This document shows positions 34,431 through 37,377 of a stretch of DNA of 37,377 bases, one piece after another (within the stretch, counting starts at the first letter, position 1; every line of letters begins with the position of its first letter). The translations under genes were made by a program, and so were the position numbers. Below the pieces are notes generated by a model. The model was not told the origin of the DNA. It searched no databases and saw only the letters and a list, made by a program, of their open reading frames with translations. Source of the stretch: an uncultured Lachnospiraceae bacterium (GTDB taxonomy: Bacteria > Bacillota > Clostridia > Lachnospirales > Lachnospiraceae). The stretch covers positions 1 to 37,377 of the forward strand of contig CANRWO010000035.1 of assembly GCA_947643615.1 (NCBI GenBank). The letters run 5' to 3'.

Positions 34431-35495
34431 ATGCCAAAGTTGGACGGAGCTCAGAAGGAGGCTAAAATCCAAAGCCTGCAGAGCGGACTGACGAAGCTGA
34501 TTGCGGATGTCAGGACGGAAACGGACGATAAGAAAAAAAGAAAAATGATTGCTCAGATTGGCAACTATAATCGTCAGATAGACAAGATCAAATCCGGCAG
34601 GATCCTGAGCCGCGAGACAAAGCGGGATATGATTGCATATTCCTTTATTGCACCTAACTTTATCGGGTTCTGCGTATTTACACTTGTTCCTATTATATTT
34701 GCCTTCGCACTTGCTTTTTTAAAGTGGGACGGAAGCAATCCCATTGAGATGGCGGGGTTCAGTAACTTTGCAAGGCTGGGGGACGATACCTTTTTTACTG
34801 CGGCGTTAAAGAATACTATCATTTACTGTATCGGTACAGTTCCTCTTACCATGGTAGCATCCCTTGCGCTTGCCATTGTATTAAATCAGAAAGTATTAGG
34901 GAGAGGTATTTTCAGAACCTTATCCTTTTTCCCATATGTTGCGTCTCTGGTGGCCATTACGGCTGTGTGGAAGATGCTGTTCCACCCTTCCAAGGGACCT
35001 ATCAATAATATATTGTATAATGTCTTTCACATGGCTCAGGAAGAACTTCCTCAATGGTTCAGCGGCGGGTTGGTGCTCTTTTCCATGATCCTGTTCAGTG
35101 TGTGGAAGTACATGGGTTATTATATGGTCATCTATCTGGCAGGCCTGCAGGGCATCTCAGCGGAGCTGTATGAGGCGGCCAGCCTGGACGGCGCAGGCAC
35201 ATGGAATAAGTTCCGCTATGTGACATGGCCCCAGCTTTCTTCCACTACGTTTTTTGTGGTTGTTATGCTGACCATCAACTGTTTCAAGGTGTATGATATT
35301 GCAATTATGTTGGCCGGGGGAGGAAGCGGTGAATTGACCACCTCTGCTACGGTACTGGTATACTATATTTATCAGAAGGCATTTATTGACTGGGATCTGG
35401 GATATTCCAGCGCGGTGGCAATGGTACTGTTCCTCATGGTTTTGGTGGTAACGATCATCCAGTTCAGGGGCCAGGCAAGGAGAGAACGGGCATAA
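34431..35495 (+). CDS. Sugar ABC transporter permease (MalF/UgpA-like)
   Basis: 354-aa inner-membrane permease, binding-protein-dependent type. Six transmembrane helices begin at about residue 68 (MIAYSFIAPNFIGFCVFTLVP). The ATPase-coupling EAA loop is YEAASLDGAGTWNKFRYVTWP. The N-terminal 67 residues are soluble, Lys/Gln-rich and amphipathic (QSGLTKLIADVRTETDDKKK), much longer than the usual 10-20. The start at 34431 is set by AAGGAGG; the frame is open upstream through the leader block. No ATPase gene is in the cluster, so a shared MsmX-type ATPase elsewhere is expected. Confidence 0.93.
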   Translation: MPKLDGAQKEAKIQSLQSGLTKLIADVRTETDDKKKRKMIAQIGNYNRQIDKIKSGRILSRETKRDMIAYSFIAPNFIGFCVFTLVPIIFAFALAFLKWDGSNPIEMAGFSNFARLGDDTFFTAALKNTIIYCIGTVPLTMVASLALAIVLNQKVLGRGIFRTLSFFPYVASLVAITAVWKMLFHPSKGPINNILYNVFHMAQEELPQWFSGGLVLFSMILFSVWKYMGYYMVIYLAGLQGISAELYEAASLDGAGTWNKFRYVTWPQLSSTTFFVVVMLTINCFKVYDIAIMLAGGGSGELTTSATVLVYYIYQKAFIDWDLGYSSAVAMVLFLMVLVVTIIQFRGQARRERA

Positions 35496-35516
35496 TTTGG
35501 AAAGGCAGGGGTAAAA

Positions 35517-36308
35517 ATGGCAGTTTTAGCTTTGAAGGTTATCGACAAATATGAAAATACAATCTGTGTCAGCAGCGGTGAGGATTTTGTGGATTTGGTG
35601 TGTATGCATGAGTATCAGGAGGGGGACAGGATCGTCCTGGAGACTTCGGATAAAAACATATACGTAAACTGGCAGGTAGATGATGCGCTTGGTTCCGCAT
35701 TTGTCTATGTGACTGACAATGTATCCTATTATGTGCCTTTCGGGGAAAAGCGTGTGAGTTATTCACCCAAGGTGTTCTCCGGAAGCAAGCACTATATTTA
35801 TGCGGAGACAGCCAGGGAGGACGAGGTCAGGGCATACCGGAATCTCGCCCTGAATCCTGCGGACCAGCACTGTGACGTCCCCTGTTTCCCCCACGCCACC
35901 GCAAATGTGGAGACCAGAGGAGAATCCATATTTGCAGCCAAGAATGCCATTGACGGAGTCAGGGCAAATCTCTCGCACGGGTATTGGCCCTATGAATCCT
36001 GGGGGATCAATCGGCAGGATGATGCATCCATGAAGGTTGATTTCGGCAGGAAGATACGTACGGAAAAGGTGGTTCTTTACACCCGGTCTGATTTTCCCCA
36101 TGACAACTGGTGGACACAGGTGACGCTGAATTTTTCCGACGGAAGTTCACAGGAATTCCCTTTGGAGAAATCCACAAAGGCCCATGTGCTTACTTTCCCT
36201 GAGAAAGAGGTCACATGGATCGAACTCTGCAAGCTGATCAAAGCGGACGACCCCTCGCCTTTTCCGGCATTGAGCCAGATTGAAGTATACGGATATAACG
36301 TAGAATAG
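35517..36308 (+). CDS. Discoidin/F5-8C-like carbohydrate-binding protein, no signal peptide
   Basis: 263-aa soluble protein encoded between the two permease genes. The second half has the pattern of F5/8 type C (discoidin, CBM32-like) domains: ATANVETRGESIFAAKNAIDG, MKVDFGRKIRTEKVVLYTR, a WWTQVTLNFSDGS strand and a closing ALSQIEVYGYN. The first 110 residues are beta-rich and unassigned. No signal peptide or TM is present, so as annotated it is cytoplasmic, unusual for a carbohydrate-binding module. Start ATG 35517 after AAAGGCAGGGG, 21 bp past the permease stop. It may hold or sense the imported sugar, or work next to the transporter. Confidence 0.78.
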   Translation: MAVLALKVIDKYENTICVSSGEDFVDLVCMHEYQEGDRIVLETSDKNIYVNWQVDDALGSAFVYVTDNVSYYVPFGEKRVSYSPKVFSGSKHYIYAETAREDEVRAYRNLALNPADQHCDVPCFPHATANVETRGESIFAAKNAIDGVRANLSHGYWPYESWGINRQDDASMKVDFGRKIRTEKVVLYTRSDFPHDNWWTQVTLNFSDGSSQEFPLEKSTKAHVLTFPEKEVTWIELCKLIKADDPSPFPALSQIEVYGYNVE

Positions 36309-36403
36309 GATCCGGCCAAGAAAAGCAAGCAAAATACAGAGAACATTATTAGCCGGTGCATGTTGTGGCCGGCCGGATATAAAACCGGGATAGGAGGCAA
36401 TAT

Positions 36404-37243
36404 ATGAAATCAGCACATAAAAAAGCCGTTGCAGGCAAAGTGATCGTATATGTAATTTTGATTTTGATTGCTCTCATCATGGTTATTCCGTTTCTCTGGA
36501 TGCTTTCCGCGTCTATTAAGAGCGACAGGGAAGTGTTTCAGATGAATCCCTTTGTGTGGATTCCGGAAAACCCCAAATGGAGCAACTATGCGGATATCTG
36601 GACGAAGATTCCGTTTTTGAAGTTTGTTGAAAACACGGTATTTCTGACAATTGTAGTGACGCTGCTGCAGCTTTTGACAAGCAGCTTTGCGGCGTATTCC
36701 TTTGCGAAACTGCATTTCCGCCATAAGAACGGGTTGTTCCTGGCATATATCGCAACCATTGCCATGCCCTGGCAGGTATACATGGTTCCCCAGTTCATTA
36801 TGATGAGAAGGATGGGGTTGAACGATAAACTGACGGCAATCATCTGCCTTCAGGCATTCTCCGCCTTCGGCGTGTTTATGATGAAGCAGTTTTATGAAGG
36901 GATCCCTGACGATCTCTGTGAGGCTGCCAGGATCGACGGCATGAGTGAGTACAGGATTTACGCCAGCATTATGCTGCCCCTGTCAAAGCCGGCGCTGTCC
37001 ACATTGACCATCTTTACCTTCGTTGCTACCTGGAACGACTATCTGGGGCCTTTGATTTACTTAAAGACCCAGGAGAAAAAGACCATTCAGCTTGGACTTA
37101 AAATGTTTATAAGCCAATATTCTTCCGATTACGGGTTAATCATGGCAGGCTCCGTTCTGTCTCTGATCCCGGTGCTGATCGTGTTCCTGATCCTGCAGAA
37201 GTACTTTGTGGAAGGCGTGGCATCCACCGGATTAAAAGGCTAA
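36404..37243 (+). CDS. Sugar ABC transporter permease (MalG/UgpE-like)
   Basis: 279-aa second permease of the importer, with six transmembrane helices from residue 12 (GKVIVYVILILIALIMVIPF). The coupling EAA loop is CEAARIDGMSEYRIYASIMLP. TLTIFTFVATWNDYLGPLIYL is typical of the MalG side. The ATG follows GATAGGAGG. It is the last complete gene of the importer; a copy of the leader block lies 18 bp past its stop. Confidence 0.94.
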   Translation: MKSAHKKAVAGKVIVYVILILIALIMVIPFLWMLSASIKSDREVFQMNPFVWIPENPKWSNYADIWTKIPFLKFVENTVFLTIVVTLLQLLTSSFAAYSFAKLHFRHKNGLFLAYIATIAMPWQVYMVPQFIMMRRMGLNDKLTAIICLQAFSAFGVFMMKQFYEGIPDDLCEAARIDGMSEYRIYASIMLPLSKPALSTLTIFTFVATWNDYLGPLIYLKTQEKKTIQLGLKMFISQYSSDYGLIMAGSVLSLIPVLIVFLILQKYFVEGVASTGLKG

Positions 37244-37260
37244 CTCGTTTTTCATTTTTA

Positions 37261-37320
37261 TTTGAGCCGCCCAAAGGCGGTATGGGGGATAGATTGAAAA
37301 ATAAGTCTGATGACTTTATT
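37261..37320 (+). promoter_or_regulatory. Conserved leader block, copy C, with second hairpin
   Basis: TTTGAGCCG opens the block, the hairpin is GCCGCC-caaa-GGCGGT, then ATGGGGGATAG and ATTGAAAAATA follow. It has the same order as copies A and B (hairpin, ATG-GGGA, purine-rich link, TTGAAA) with one insertion and several changes. A second hairpin, AATAAGTC-tgat-GACTTTATT (37300-37320), follows. It should be the leader of a gene beginning just past the window end, probably a further carbohydrate gene. Confidence 0.5.
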
Positions 37321-37377
37321 TATCAATCGGCAATTTGAGTCAGAGCCTCAAATATGCCCTGATCGCAGATGAGAAAT

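Overview
The window looks like the chromosome of a gut Lachnospiraceae-type Clostridium. It has strong AGGAGG-type ribosome binding sites, many glycan-use genes (GH31, GH43, Gfo/Idh/MocA oxidoreductases, a sugar ABC importer lacking its own ATPase), an AraC-type activator, and low-GC accessory patches. This placement is inference from gene content and style; no rRNA is present.

Layout. 1-2282: two Gfo/Idh/MocA oxidoreductases. 2283-3985: an accessory patch with an ABC-ATPase relic, a C39-like cysteine-peptidase-fold gene and two abutting MITE-like repeats. 3986-5935: a GH31 glycosidase. 5936-8239: a second accessory patch with another ABC-ATPase relic, an AAA ATPase/PD-(D/E)XK nuclease-like pair and a third repeat copy. 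8240-11800: an LTA-synthase-like sulfatase and an Erm-family rRNA methyltransferase with a 5' attenuator leader. 11836-16011: two GH43 enzymes divergent from an AraC regulator. 16098-21236: RNA-modification and membrane genes. 21280-21960: Nudix hydrolase and tRNA-Pro(CGG). 22031-30047: Lhr helicase, an unknown membrane protein, an RlmI-like methyltransferase, an MGMT-family protein and upp. 30055-32401: a three-gene minus-strand operon (SDR, metallophosphoesterase, ATP-grasp) with overlapping ends. 32763-37243: a sugar ABC importer with a soluble discoidin-like protein encoded between its two permeases.

The most interesting signals are regulatory. (1) A 41-nt block recurs at 3885-3925 and 34340-34380 with identical length. 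It consists of a variable hairpin followed by a nearly invariant linker. A third, more diverged copy lies at 37261-37303, and the first 43 bases of the window look like the tail of a fourth. Every copy with a visible downstream gene precedes a carbohydrate gene, so this may be an undescribed leader RNA or operator of glycan-use genes. (2) The erm gene is preceded by a consensus promoter, a 15-codon leader ORF containing Arg-Ile-Arg (a macrolide-arrest +X+ motif) and an intrinsic terminator, with an 11-nt segment able to pair with the terminator. This fits macrolide-inducible transcription attenuation. (3) The ATPase/nuclease pair has its own consensus promoter, lies between a gene relic and a mobile repeat, and is a candidate two-gene defence system.

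The sugar genes plausibly work together. The solute-binding lipoprotein and permeases import oligosaccharides, GH31 and GH43 enzymes trim alpha- and beta-linked (xylan/arabinan-like) glycans, and Gfo/Idh enzymes oxidise the released sugars.
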